DNA of 64,000 nt from Roseomonas acroporae. Its GTDB lineage: Bacteria > Pseudomonadota > Alphaproteobacteria > Acetobacterales > Acetobacteraceae. Within the stretch, counting starts at the first letter, position 1. Every line of letters starts with the position of its first letter. The DNA lies in assembly GCF_023223525.1 (NCBI RefSeq), contig NZ_JALPRX010000029.1, positions 119,551 to 183,550 of the forward strand, given 5' to 3'. This document shows positions 44,753-53,935 of this stretch, piece by piece. The notes below the pieces were generated by a model. It saw only the letters and a list, made by a program, of their open reading frames with translations. It made no database searches and was not told the DNA's origin. The translations under genes and the position numbers were made by a program.

Positions 44753-46174
44753 TCAGTGCTGATCCGTCGACCGCGGCTCCGCCGGGGCCGACCGCGCCGG
44801 GATGCGCAGCTGGCCGGGGCCGGCCGGGCCGGCGGCGTGTTCCGCGGCGGGGTCCCAGGTCAGCCGGCGCGGCTCGGCGCGCAGCCGCTCGGCCAGGTCC
44901 TTGCGGAAGCGGCTCTCGGCCGCCTCGCGTATCTCGGCCTCCAGCGCCTGGAACTGGTGCCAGAGCTCGGCGCGGCGGAGCAGCGGCAGCCGGCTGCGCA
45001 GCGTCCCGGCGAGCCGCTTCTCGATCTCCCGGGCGGAGAGGGAAAGGGTGAGGTTGCTGGCCGCCTGCTCGGCCGCCGTCCAGGTCTGCCGCTCCCGCGC
45101 GGCGGCGAGGGCGAAGGCGGCGTGCAGCAGCGCGGCGAGCTGCGGCTGCGGCGTGCGCAGGTAGTCGCCGATGCCGCGCAGCCCCTTCGCGAGCGGGTTG
45201 TCGGTGATCTCGGCGCGGGGCGGCAGCGCGCTCCCGACCTCGCGCAGCAGCGCGCCGGCGCTGAGGCAGGCTTCCTGCAAGGCCTGGCCGAGCGATTCCA
45301 TCAGGGCCGGCTCGGCCCGGGCCGGCGGGGAGACGCCGAAGCCCCTCCAGAAGGCGTCGAGCGCCGTCGCCGCGTCGTTCGTGCCGTGGGGGGACGAGGG
45401 GGGCGGCAAGGGGTCGGGCGGCGGCGCGCCCATGGCGGGGAGCCTTCCCGCCTCGGACGGGTCCCGGCGCGGTGCCGGCGTCGGGATGGCGGCGGCCGGC
45501 GGGGCGGCCGGCGGGGCGGCCGGTGGGGCAGGCAGGGACGCGGATGGCGAGGATGCGGGCGGGAAGGCCGAGGCGGGTGGAGGGAGGTCCGCCGGCGGCG
45601 GGACGGGCCCGGTCGCCGGCGGGGTCAGCGGCCCCACCAGATCGTCGAGGGTCAGGGTGAAGCGTTCCGTCGGTGCCGCGCCGTCACTCGGATCGGCTGC
45701 CGGCGCCGCGCCGAAGGTCGGAAGTGCCGATGCCCCGGCCGGTGGCAGGCCGAAGACCGGGAGCGGTGGCGGCGCCGGCCGGTGCGGCGGGGCGTCCGCG
45801 GGCGGATCGGGGAGCGGGGCGTCGGGGCGCGCCGTCGGGCCAGCCGGCGCCTGCGCCTGCTCCGTGACGATCGGCTCCACCAGCAGCCGGAAGGCGCCGA
45901 TCCCGATCTCGTCCCCGGGGCGCAGCGCGCCGCGCTCCGCTCTCGCCAGCCGGCGGCCGTTCAGCCGCGTGCCGTTCAGGCTCTGATCGGTCAGCCCGAA
46001 GGCGGTTCCGTCCCAGTCCACCCGTGCGTGCCGTGACGAAACGGTGCGGCTGGGATCGACGAGGACGAGCGCGCCATCCGCGGCGCGCCCGATCCAGCCT
46101 CCGTCCGTTCCGAAGGCGGCGGGCGCGCCGGCAGGTCCTTCCGGACCGTTCACGGTCAGGAACAGGGTCGGCAT
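44753..46174 (-). CDS. tagH: T6SS FHA-domain protein TagH (Fha)
   Basis: A 473-aa protein. An N-terminal FHA domain (residues about 25-95; GRAADG, SSRHARVDW, SLNGTRLNG) should bind phosphothreonine made by the linked kinase. A long Pro/Ala-rich linker follows, containing three 12-bp units (45492-45527), and then the T6SS-specific FHA C-terminal domain (ITDNPLAKGLRGIGDYLR and SNLTLSLSAREIEKRL). It begins the minus-strand tss run; tssJ starts two nt after its stop. ATG 46174 has no strong ribosome site; an in-frame upstream extension to 46366 is possible but not homologous. Confidence 0.92.
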   Translation of the reverse strand: MPTLFLTVNGPEGPAGAPAAFGTDGGWIGRAADGALVLVDPSRTVSSRHARVDWDGTAFGLTDQSLNGTRLNGRRLARAERGALRPGDEIGIGAFRLLVEPIVTEQAQAPAGPTARPDAPLPDPPADAPPHRPAPPPLPVFGLPPAGASALPTFGAAPAADPSDGAAPTERFTLTLDDLVGPLTPPATGPVPPPADLPPPASAFPPASSPSASLPAPPAAPPAAPPAAAIPTPAPRRDPSEAGRLPAMGAPPPDPLPPPSSPHGTNDAATALDAFWRGFGVSPPARAEPALMESLGQALQEACLSAGALLREVGSALPPRAEITDNPLAKGLRGIGDYLRTPQPQLAALLHAAFALAAARERQTWTAAEQAASNLTLSLSAREIEKRLAGTLRSRLPLLRRAELWHQFQALEAEIREAAESRFRKDLAERLRAEPRRLTWDPAAEHAAGPAGPGQLRIPARSAPAEPRSTDQH

Positions 46175-47089
46175 GCACTGGCATGTCCGGCCGAGCCGGC
46201 GCCGCGCCGCGAGGGCCGCCGAGCAGGCATGCCCTGCGGGGCTCCGGTCGATACAGGCTCCTCCCGAGGGATGCGACGTGCCGCGCGGACTGAAACTTTT
46301 CCGTTTCCCAAACCCATGATTGATCCAGCCTGGAGCCGCTTCCACAGATACGAGTATTCCGGACACGATCCAAGGCGGGGAATCGGACGGGCGACCGAAA
46401 ATCCGAGCGTGTCACCGGGATGCACGGATCGACAGCCCGGACCGGCCTGCCGGCGGATCTGCCGCCCGGCAGGAGCGCCTTCGCGGCCCGCGGGAACCGC
46501 GCCGGACAGGGGGATGGCGGCCGGCGCCGCGGCATTGCCGGCGCATGCGCGGATGGACGCGGTCGCGGGGCGCCGCCGTCACGCTTCGGCCCGGCCACCG
46601 CCTGCGGACGGGCGGAGTTCACGCCGACGGTGACGTTGCGCGGCCGGCCCCGGCATCCCTGCCGGCCGAGCGCGGGACGTCGATGTGGCGGCCGCCTCCG
46701 TCGACGTCGCGGTGGCGGTGCATCCGGCATCCTTGCGTTCGCATGCGACGCACCTCTCCATGCTCCCGGCACATCCGGGCGCCTCCGCCGGCGAGAAGGC
46801 GGGCCGCATCCCGACCGCCGGCGACGCCTCGCCCGAGGATGACGCGATCGACGTCGCGCCGCGCGGATCATGCACCCGATCGGCCGCGCCGCCGCGTCCG
46901 CTCCCGATGCGCCGCGCGCCGCCGCGCCCGCTCTTTGCGCCTGCGCCCGCGGCATTGCCCGATCGGCAGGCGTCGGCCTGCACGGTCTTCGGGCAGAACA
47001 TCGGAATCGACGGCAAGGCGCCGTTGATTCGGGCTGGCAAAGCGCCGCCGCTGTGCCACTCTCCGGGCCCTGGCAGGACGGATGGCCGC
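46175..47089. other. Divergent intergenic region between the T6SS run and the second hydantoinase operon
   Basis: About 0.9 kb without a supported gene. It must contain the promoter of tagH-tssJ onwards, and a somewhat AT-richer patch lies at about 46290-46370. No sigma-54 consensus was found on either strand here, unlike before hcp and vgrG, so the structural genes are probably transcribed separately. Frames crossing it are Arg/Pro/Ala-rich. Confidence 0.5.
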
Positions 47090-48901
47090 ATGTCGGGGCA
47101 GACGCACGATCCGATCGAGTTCGAGCTGTTCAAGAACGCCATCTTCTCGGTGGCGGACGAGATGGCGCTGACCATCCACCGCACGACCTACTCCTCCGTG
47201 CTCAAGGACAACATGGACTACTCCACCGCCTTCTGCGACGCGCAGGGGCGGCTGGTGGCGCAGGGGCTGACGCTGCCGAGCCATCTCGGCTCGATCCCCG
47301 CGGCGCTGGCGGCGGTGCTGCGCCGCTTCGGCGACGACATGCACGAGGGCGACGTGTTCGCCCTCAACGACCCGTTCGAGGGCGGCATGCACCTGCCCGA
47401 CATCTTCCTGTTCCGCCCGATCTTCGTCGATGGCGAGCGGCTGGCGATCGCCGCCACCATCTGCCACCACACCGATGTCGGCGGCCGCGTCGCCGGCTCC
47501 AACGCCTCCGACAGCACCGAGATCTACCAGGAGGGGCTGCGCATCGCGCCGATGCGCATCTACGACCGCGGTCGCCCCAACGAGACCTTCTTCACCTTCG
47601 TCGAGCGCAACGTGCGCGTGCCGGTGAAGGTGTTCGGCGACCTGCGGGCGCAGATGGCCGCCTGCACCATCGCCGAGCGCGCCTTCCGCGACCTGGTCGG
47701 CCAGTACGGCGCCGGCAAGGTGGTCGCCTACATGGCGGAGCTGCTCGACTACGCGGAGCGGCTGACGCGCGCGGCGATCCGCGACCTGCCGGACGGCGAG
47801 TGGCGCTTCCTCGACCACATCGACGACGACGGCGTCGAGCCGGGCCGCCCGATCCCGCTGCAGGTGACGCTGCGCAAGACCGGCGACCGGCTGGTGGTGG
47901 ACTGGACCGGCAGCTCGCGGCAGGTGAAGGGCGCGATCAACAACACCCTGTCCTTCACGCGCTCCGCCTCCTACTGCGGCATACGCTCGATCCTGCCCGC
48001 CAACATCCCGAACAACGAGGGCTACTTCCGCGCCATCGAGGTGGTGGCGCCGCCCGGCACCATCGCCAACGCCGTGCTGCCCGCCGCCTGCGCCGCGCGC
48101 GGCCTGACGGGCTTCCGCATGGTGGACGCGATGTTCGGCGTGCTGGCGATGATGCTGCCCGACCGCGTCGGCGCCGCGGGCGACGGCGGCAACACCGGCG
48201 TCTCGATCGGCGGCTACGACGCCGAGCGCCGGCCCTTCATCTACGTCGACTTCACCTGCTGCGCCTGGGGCGGCCGCCCCTGGGCGGACGGGCTGGACGG
48301 CAACTCGCACATGTTCGCCAACATGTCCTCCCAGCCCATCGAGGTGACCGAGGCCGAGCACCCGATCCAGATCCTCTCCTACGGCTTCATCCCGGACACG
48401 ATGGGCCCCGGCCGGTACCGGGGCGGCGCGCCCTTCTGCCGCGAGTACCGCTTCCTGGAGACGGAGGGCGTGCTTCAGGTGCGCTCCGACCGGCGGACCT
48501 TCCGGCCCTTCGGCCTGTATGGCGGCCTGCCCGGCAAGCCTTCCATGAACACGCTGACGCGCGACGGCGCGACCGAGGTGCTGCCCTCCAAGTTCTGCAT
48601 CACGATCCGGCGCGGCGACGTGTTCCGGCATGAGGTGGCGGGCGGCGGCGGCTGGGGCGACCCGCTGGAACGCGACCCCGCCGCGGTGCTGCGCGACGTG
48701 CGCAACGGGCTGGTCTCGCCCGGGGCGGCGCGCGACGACTACGGGGTGGTGGTGGACACGGGGCGATGGGCGGTGGACGAGCCGGCGACGGCGGCGCTGC
48801 GCCGCGAGCTCGCCCGGGCCCGCGGCGGCGCGCCGCCGCCCGCGGTGAACCGCGGCCCGGCGCCGGCGGCGGCCCCGGAAGCAGCCCGGGCGGCGGAGTA
48901 G
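47090..48901 (+). CDS. hyuB: Hydantoinase/oxoprolinase subunit B (HyuB), copy 2
   Basis: A 603-aa HyuB-family protein. Motifs FELFKNAIFSVADEMALTI, YSTAFCDAQGRLVAQG, MHEGDVFALNDPFEGGMHLPD, CHHTDVGGRVAGS and AGGGGWGDPLERDP match the family. It belongs to a different subgroup from copy 1: longer, and here HyuB precedes HyuA. The likely partner starts 6 nt downstream. Cyclic-amide or ketone substrates are possible within this superfamily; a choice cannot be made. The ATG follows an AGGA about 12 nt upstream. Confidence 0.93.
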   Translation: MSGQTHDPIEFELFKNAIFSVADEMALTIHRTTYSSVLKDNMDYSTAFCDAQGRLVAQGLTLPSHLGSIPAALAAVLRRFGDDMHEGDVFALNDPFEGGMHLPDIFLFRPIFVDGERLAIAATICHHTDVGGRVAGSNASDSTEIYQEGLRIAPMRIYDRGRPNETFFTFVERNVRVPVKVFGDLRAQMAACTIAERAFRDLVGQYGAGKVVAYMAELLDYAERLTRAAIRDLPDGEWRFLDHIDDDGVEPGRPIPLQVTLRKTGDRLVVDWTGSSRQVKGAINNTLSFTRSASYCGIRSILPANIPNNEGYFRAIEVVAPPGTIANAVLPAACAARGLTGFRMVDAMFGVLAMMLPDRVGAAGDGGNTGVSIGGYDAERRPFIYVDFTCCAWGGRPWADGLDGNSHMFANMSSQPIEVTEAEHPIQILSYGFIPDTMGPGRYRGGAPFCREYRFLETEGVLQVRSDRRTFRPFGLYGGLPGKPSMNTLTRDGATEVLPSKFCITIRRGDVFRHEVAGGGGWGDPLERDPAAVLRDVRNGLVSPGAARDDYGVVVDTGRWAVDEPATAALRRELARARGGAPPPAVNRGPAPAAAPEAARAAE

Positions 48902-48907
48902 CGCGGC

Positions 48908-51022
48908 ATGCTGGAAGCCTCCCCCGCCTGGCGCGTCGGCGTCGACATCGGCGGCACCTTCACCGACATCGTCTTCGTCTCGCGCAACGGCGAGGTGCGC
49001 ACGCGCAAGGTCTCCTCCTCGGTGGGCGACTACGGCCGCGCCATCGTCGAGGGGCTGCTCGCCGTGTTCGACGATAGCGCCAAGGACGGGGGCGGCTTCG
49101 ACGGCCGCTCGGTGGCCGAGGTGCTGCACGCGACCACGGTCGCCTCCAACGCCATCCTGGAGGCGAAGGGCGCGCGCACCGGCCTGATCACCACGCGCGG
49201 CTTCCGCGACGTGCTGGAGATCCGCACGCTGCGCATGCCGCGCCTCTACGACCTGCACTGGCAGAAGCCGCCGCCGCTGGTGGAGCGCTACCTGCGCCAC
49301 GAGGTGACCGAGCGCGTCAACGTCCGTGGCGAGGTCGAGGTGCCGCTCGACGAGGCCGAGGTCGAGGCGGCGGTGGACGCGCTGCTGGCGGAGGGCGTCG
49401 AGGCCATCGCGGTCTGCCTGATCCATGCCTACGCCAACCCGGCGCACGAGCGGCGGATCGGCGAGATCGTCGCGCGCCGCGCCCCCGGCAAGGTGCTCTG
49501 CCTCAGCGCCGAGGTGCTGCCGGAGATCAAGGAGTACGAGCGCACCTCCACCACGGTCATCAACGCCTATGTCCGCCCGCTGGTGGGCGCGTACCTGACG
49601 AAGCTGATCGGCAGTCTCTCGGGCATCTCGGTGGGCGCGCCGCTGATGCTGATGCAGTCGAATGGCGGGCTGATGACGGCCGAGGAGGCGGCGCGCCTGC
49701 CCATGCACGTCATCGAGAGCGGCCCGGCCGCCGGCGTGGTTGGCGCCGCGGCGCTGGCGGCGCGCATCGGCGAGCCGCGCGTCATCTCCTTCGACATGGG
49801 CGGCACCACCGCCAAGGCCGGGCTGATCGAGGATTACGAGGTCAGCCGCGCCGCCGAGTACTCGGTGGGCGGCGGCATCATGGTGGGATCGCGGCTGCTG
49901 ACCGGCGCCGGCTACCAGCTCAAGGTGCCGGCGATCGACCTCGCCGAGGTGGGGGCGGGCGGCGGCTCGCTGGTCTGGATCGACCCGGCCGGCGCGCCGC
50001 AGGTGGGGCCGGAGAGCGCCGGGGCGCGGCCGGGGCCGGTCTGCTACGGCCTCGGCAACGAGCAGCCCACCGTCACCGACGCCAACCTCGCGCTCGGCTA
50101 CCTGAACCCGACCCACCTCGTCGGCGGGCAGCTGCGCATCGACGCGGAACGCGCCCGCCGCGCCATCGCCGAGCGCGTGGCGGCGCCGCTGGGCCTCTCC
50201 GTCGAGCAGGCGGCGCATGGCGCGCACCTGATCGCCGCCTCCAACATGATCCGCGCCATCAAGGCGGTCTCCTCCGAGCGCGGCCGCGACCCGCGCCGCT
50301 TCGCGCTGGTGGCCTTCGGCGGCAACGGCCCGCTCTTCGCCGCCGGCATGGCGATGACGCTCGGGCTGAAGCGGGTGATCGTGCCGCCCTCGGCCGGCGT
50401 GTTCTCGGCCGTCGGGCTGCTCTGCTCGGATGTGGAATACCACCTGACGCGGAGCTGGCGCCGGCTGCTGCTGGGCCTGCCCGTGGCGGAGCTCGCCGCG
50501 GGCGTCGCGGCGCTGGAGGAGGAGGCCGCGTCCAGGCTCGCCGCCGACGGCTTCCCGCCCGGGCGGCGCGAGATACGCCGCACCGCGCGGCTGCGCTACC
50601 AGGGGCAGTCCTTCGACCTCGCCGTGAAGCTGCCGGACGGGCCGGTGGGGCCCGACACCCTGGCCGCGCTGGCCGAGGGCTTCGGCGCCGAGCACGAGCG
50701 CACCTACGGCCACCGCGCCGGGCCGGAGGAGCCGGTGGAGATCGTCGGGCTGCAACTGGTCGGCCGTGGCCTGCCGGAGTCGGCGCGCATGCCCGAGCGG
50801 TTGCAGGCGGCCAACCCGGTGCCGGCGCAGCCGCCGCGCCCGGCCTATTTCGGCGCGCGGCACGGCTGGCTGGAGACGCCGGTGCTGGCCCGCGCCGACC
50901 TCGTCACGCCGCGCCCCGGCCCCTGCATCGTCGAGGAGTACGACGCGACCTGCCTGGTGCCGCCGGGCTGCACCGCGTCGCTGGACGGCTTCGGCAACAT
51001 CGTCATCGACATCCAGGGCTGA
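48908..51022 (+). CDS. hyuA: Hydantoinase/oxoprolinase subunit A (HyuA), copy 2
   Basis: A 704-aa ATP-using HyuA. VGVDIGGTFTDIVFVSRNGE is at the N-terminus. HATTVASNAILEAKGARTGLI, SFDMGGTTAKAGLIEDYEV and VGAGGGSLVWIDPAG mark the two ASKHA-like halves, and FGGNGPLFAAGMAMTLG follows. It pairs with HyuB 6 nt upstream. The next gene is a DctP-type binding protein 52 nt downstream, so uptake and cleavage may be linked. It is only broadly similar to copy 1. Confidence 0.94.
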   Translation: MLEASPAWRVGVDIGGTFTDIVFVSRNGEVRTRKVSSSVGDYGRAIVEGLLAVFDDSAKDGGGFDGRSVAEVLHATTVASNAILEAKGARTGLITTRGFRDVLEIRTLRMPRLYDLHWQKPPPLVERYLRHEVTERVNVRGEVEVPLDEAEVEAAVDALLAEGVEAIAVCLIHAYANPAHERRIGEIVARRAPGKVLCLSAEVLPEIKEYERTSTTVINAYVRPLVGAYLTKLIGSLSGISVGAPLMLMQSNGGLMTAEEAARLPMHVIESGPAAGVVGAAALAARIGEPRVISFDMGGTTAKAGLIEDYEVSRAAEYSVGGGIMVGSRLLTGAGYQLKVPAIDLAEVGAGGGSLVWIDPAGAPQVGPESAGARPGPVCYGLGNEQPTVTDANLALGYLNPTHLVGGQLRIDAERARRAIAERVAAPLGLSVEQAAHGAHLIAASNMIRAIKAVSSERGRDPRRFALVAFGGNGPLFAAGMAMTLGLKRVIVPPSAGVFSAVGLLCSDVEYHLTRSWRRLLLGLPVAELAAGVAALEEEAASRLAADGFPPGRREIRRTARLRYQGQSFDLAVKLPDGPVGPDTLAALAEGFGAEHERTYGHRAGPEEPVEIVGLQLVGRGLPESARMPERLQAANPVPAQPPRPAYFGARHGWLETPVLARADLVTPRPGPCIVEEYDATCLVPPGCTASLDGFGNIVIDIQG

Positions 51023-51074
51023 ACCCCCGGCGCTGAATCCGGGGCCGGGCCGCACGGCGGCGGAGGAGAAGCGG

Positions 51075-52148
51075 ATGCTGCGACACGTGATCGGCGGGCT
51101 GGCCATGCTCGCCGCGGCAACGCTGCCGGCCCTGGCGCAGGTGCCGCAGAGCCTCGTCGCCGGGCCGCGCGTCAACATCGTCGCGGTGACGCAGCCGCTG
51201 CCGACGCAGCCGCAATTCGCCCGCGTCGACGTGCCCTACCTGCGCGAATTGCTGCCGCAGCGCAGCGGCGGCCGCATCGCCGTGCAGCTTTCCACCCATG
51301 CCGAGCGCAACCTCGGCGGCAGCGAGATCGTGCGCCTCGTGCGCTCCGGCCAGGCGGATATCGGCGGCGGCACGCTCTCCACCATCTCGGGCGACGTGCC
51401 CTTCCTCGACGGCATCGACCTCGCCGGCCTCAGCCCGGACATGCCGATGGCCAAGCGCATCGCCGAGGCGATCCTGCCCCAGGCCAACCAGGACCTGCAG
51501 CGCTTCGGCGTGCGGGTGCTCGGCATCTATCCCTTCCCGGCGCAGGTGATCTGGTGCCGCGCGCCCTTCCGCTCGCTGGCCGACCTGCGCGGGCGGCGGA
51601 TACGCACCTTCGGCAGCTCGCTGACCGACTTCGTCACGGCGATCGGCGGCCAGCCCGTCAGCCTCGGCTTTCCCGAGGTGTACAGCGCATTGGAGCGCGG
51701 CGTCGCCGACTGCGCCGTCACCGGCACCGGCAGCGGCGCCGCGGCGCGCTGGCCGGAGGTGACCTCGCACATCTCCGACCTGCCGCTCTCCTGGGCGCTG
51801 ACCGGCTATCTGGTGAACCTCGCCTGGTGGAACCGGCTGGACCCGCCGGTGCGCGACTTCCTGGAGGCCAGCTTCCGCGAGATCGTCGACAGGCAGTGGG
51901 AACTCGGCGCCGCCGCGACGCGCGACGGGCTCGACTGCGCCACCGGGCAGGCCGCCGGCTGCCACCTGCACCCGCTCGCCGCGCGCCCCATCGTCGAGGT
52001 GCGTGCCTCCGATGCCGACCGGGCCCTGGTGCGCGAGACCTTCCAGCGCACCGTGCTGCCGAATTTCGTGCAGCGCTGCGGCGCCCGCTGCGGCGAGATC
52101 TACAACCAGGTGATCGCGCCGATCTCGGGCATCCGCTTCGGCGGCTGA
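51075..52148 (+). CDS. TRAP transporter DctP-type solute-binding protein
   Basis: A 357-aa periplasmic binding protein with signal peptide GGLAMLAAATLPALAQ. The fold is DctP-like: ELLPQRSGGRIAVQL, a RSGQADIGGGTLSTISGD segment, SLADLRGRRIRTFGSSLTDF (ligand-contacting Arg region) and GVADCAVTGTGSGAA. Such proteins bind carboxylates and deliver them to a DctQM permease, which is not in the window. GGAGGAG lies 6 nt before the ATG. It follows HyuBA closely, so its ligand may be the hydantoinase substrate or its precursor. Confidence 0.88.
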   Translation: MLRHVIGGLAMLAAATLPALAQVPQSLVAGPRVNIVAVTQPLPTQPQFARVDVPYLRELLPQRSGGRIAVQLSTHAERNLGGSEIVRLVRSGQADIGGGTLSTISGDVPFLDGIDLAGLSPDMPMAKRIAEAILPQANQDLQRFGVRVLGIYPFPAQVIWCRAPFRSLADLRGRRIRTFGSSLTDFVTAIGGQPVSLGFPEVYSALERGVADCAVTGTGSGAAARWPEVTSHISDLPLSWALTGYLVNLAWWNRLDPPVRDFLEASFREIVDRQWELGAAATRDGLDCATGQAAGCHLHPLAARPIVEVRASDADRALVRETFQRTVLPNFVQRCGARCGEIYNQVIAPISGIRFGG

Positions 52149-52560
52149 AGGGCCTCGTCTCCGGGCGCCCGGCGGCGGGTCCTGCCGCGGGGTTCCCTCC
52201 GCGCCGGGGCACGCCCGGAAGGGACCGTCCGGCCGCCCGCGCCGCCTTGCGGGTGGCAAGGCGCATGGCGGGGCGCGCGCGGCCCCGTGGCGTTCGTCGC
52301 CGGGGACCGGCCGCCGCCCGACACGGCGCGCCGGCCCGATCCGTGCAAGGACGGGCGCGGCCGCCGCCCCCGAGGGCGGGCCGAACCCATGCCCGCCGCG
52401 ACGTCGCCGTGGCGGCGTCGCCAGGGACCGCCGCATGACCGTCCGCACCGCCTGCTTCCCGAACGGACCCGCCGTGAACCCCTGCGGCCTCGACCCGCGC
52501 GGCGGCGCCGGGGGTGCCTGCAGCGCCGGGAGCTTCCCGGCTCCGTTCAAGGAGGGGCGG
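52149..52560. other. Intergenic region upstream of the small ORF and 2-hydroxyacid dehydrogenase
   Basis: Very GC-rich, without a supported gene or clear promoter. It ends with AAGGAGG (52549-52555), the ribosome site of the small ORF at 52561. Confidence 0.5.
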
Positions 52561-52704
52561 ATGAGCGACATCCACCGCCGCGCGCCCTTCCGGCCCCGCG
52601 GCCGCACCAGCCGGGGCGTGCCGGGCGGCGTGTCCGGCCCCGGCGTGCCAGGCTGCGGGCCGGCCGTCCAGGCCATGGCGCGGCTGCCGGCGGGGGAAGG
52701 CTGA
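52561..52704 (+). CDS. Possible 47-aa leader-type ORF coupled to the dehydrogenase
   Basis: The strongest ribosome site of this area (AAGGAGG, five nt before the ATG) precedes a short frame, MSDIHRRAPFRPRGRTS and onwards. Its TGA overlaps the start of the dehydrogenase gene (TGATG). The peptide is basic then Gly/Pro-rich, with no domain or membrane segment. The signals make translation likely, perhaps only to feed ribosomes to the next gene. Confidence 0.45.
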   Translation: MSDIHRRAPFRPRGRTSRGVPGGVSGPGVPGCGPAVQAMARLPAGEG

Positions 52705-53633
52705 TGCCGGTCGTCGCCTTCCACAGCAGCCTCGATTCGCCCGCGGACTGGGAGCCGGCGCTGCGCCGGCACCTGCCCGACCTCGACTGGCGCACCGACG
52801 AGCGGCCCGGCGACCCGGCCGAGGTGCAGGCGGTGCTGGCCTGGAAGCCGCCGCCGGGCTACTTCGCGCGCTTCCCGGGGCTGCGCCTCGTGGTCAACCT
52901 CGGCGCGGGGGCGGACGCGCTGCTCGGGCGCGACGACCTGCCGGCGGTGCCGATCAGCCGGTTGAACGACCCCGGCATGGTGCGGCTGATGACCTCCTAC
53001 GTGGTCTTCGCCGTCACCCGCCACGCGCGCGACATCCCGGCCTTCGAGGCGGCGCAGCGGCGGCGCGAATGGCGCTACATCCACCCGCGCCCCCTCGACG
53101 CCTGTCGCGTCGGCGTGCTCGGCCTCGGCGAGCTGGGGGCGGCGGCGGCGCTGGCCCTGGCGGCGATGGGCTACACGGTGCGCGGCTGGTCGCGCTCGCC
53201 GAAATCCCTGCCCGGGATCGGCTGCCTGCACGGCGAGGCGGGGCTGCGCGCGCTGCTCGCGGCCACCGACGTGCTGGTGGTGATGCTGCCCCTGACCGGC
53301 GCGACGCGCGGCCTGCTGGATGCCGGGATGCTGGCGCTGCTGCCGCGCGGCGCCGCGCTGGTGAATGTCGGGCGGGGGCCGGTGGTGGCGGAGGCGGCGC
53401 TGGTGGAGGCGCTGCGCTCGGGGCGGCTCGGCGGCGCCACGCTCGACGTGTTCGACCGCGAGCCGCTGCCGCCGGAGCACCCGCTCTGGGCCATGGAGAA
53501 CGTGCTGATCACGCCGCACATCGCCAGCATCACCGTGCCCGGGGAGGCGGCGCCGGACGTGGCCGAGAGCATCCGCCGCGTGCTGGCCGGCCGGCCGCCG
53601 CTGCACGAGGTGCAGGCAGGGCGGGGCTACTGA
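52704..53633 (+). CDS. D-isomer 2-hydroxyacid dehydrogenase (GhrA-like)
   Basis: A 309-aa NAD(P)-dependent reductase. The Rossmann motif GVLGLGELGAAAALAL is near residue 135. VNVGRGPVV (catalytic Arg region), LDVFDREPLPPEHPLW and TPHIAS (catalytic His) complete the active site. It would reduce glyoxylate, hydroxypyruvate or another 2-oxo acid in the cytoplasm; GhrA-type enzymes lack the usual N-terminal ACT-like region, as here. The ATG overlaps the upstream ORF (TGATG), and GGGGGAAGG precedes it. A hairpin at 53677 follows. Confidence 0.9.
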   Translation: MPVVAFHSSLDSPADWEPALRRHLPDLDWRTDERPGDPAEVQAVLAWKPPPGYFARFPGLRLVVNLGAGADALLGRDDLPAVPISRLNDPGMVRLMTSYVVFAVTRHARDIPAFEAAQRRREWRYIHPRPLDACRVGVLGLGELGAAAALALAAMGYTVRGWSRSPKSLPGIGCLHGEAGLRALLAATDVLVVMLPLTGATRGLLDAGMLALLPRGAALVNVGRGPVVAEAALVEALRSGRLGGATLDVFDREPLPPEHPLWAMENVLITPHIASITVPGEAAPDVAESIRRVLAGRPPLHEVQAGRGY

Positions 53634-53676
53634 TGCGCAACCCGTCGGCAACCGGTCGGGGCCGGCCGGACCGGCG

Positions 53677-53714
53677 GCGCGGCGCCGGAGGCCGTTCCGA
53701 GGCCGGCGCCGCGC
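53677..53714 (+). terminator. Hairpin after the 2-hydroxyacid dehydrogenase
   Basis: GCGCGGCGCC (53677-53686) and GGCGCCGCGC (53705-53714) form a perfect 10-bp stem around 18 nt. It lacks a U-tract. It separates this unit from the ABC importer genes. Confidence 0.4.
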
Positions 53715-53800
53715 GTCGACCCGCCGGGCTGCCGGCGCGCATCCCCGGCCGTACCGGCGCGCCGTGAAGGGAGGGCCTGCCCTCATTCCGGCACACCGAT

Positions 53801-53864
53801 TGCCAGGCGATCCCACTGCCAGGCGATCCCACTGCCGGGCGATCCCGCTGCCAGGCGATCCCGC
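53801..53864 (+). repeat. Four 16-bp tandem units upstream of the ABC importer
   Basis: TGCCAGGCGATCCCAC is present twice exactly (53801, 53817) and twice with one or two changes (53833, 53849). The tract ends 71 bp before the binding-protein ATG, close to where a promoter would be. Confidence 0.8.
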
Positions 53865-53935
53865 AGGCCGATGCAGACATCCCGGGCGACCTCCCGCACA
53901 GGGACATACCGCCGGGCCAGCCGGAGTTGACGAGA

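Noticed and set aside
46175..46400. Search for a sigma-54 promoter upstream of tagH
   Set aside because: CGTGCCG and TGGCATG fragments occur but without the partner GC element at the required spacing.
46320..47184. Several 90-240-codon frames on both strands between tagH and the second HyuB
   Set aside because: Arg/Pro/Ala-rich without ribosome sites or domains, and mutually overlapping; typical of high-GC non-coding DNA.
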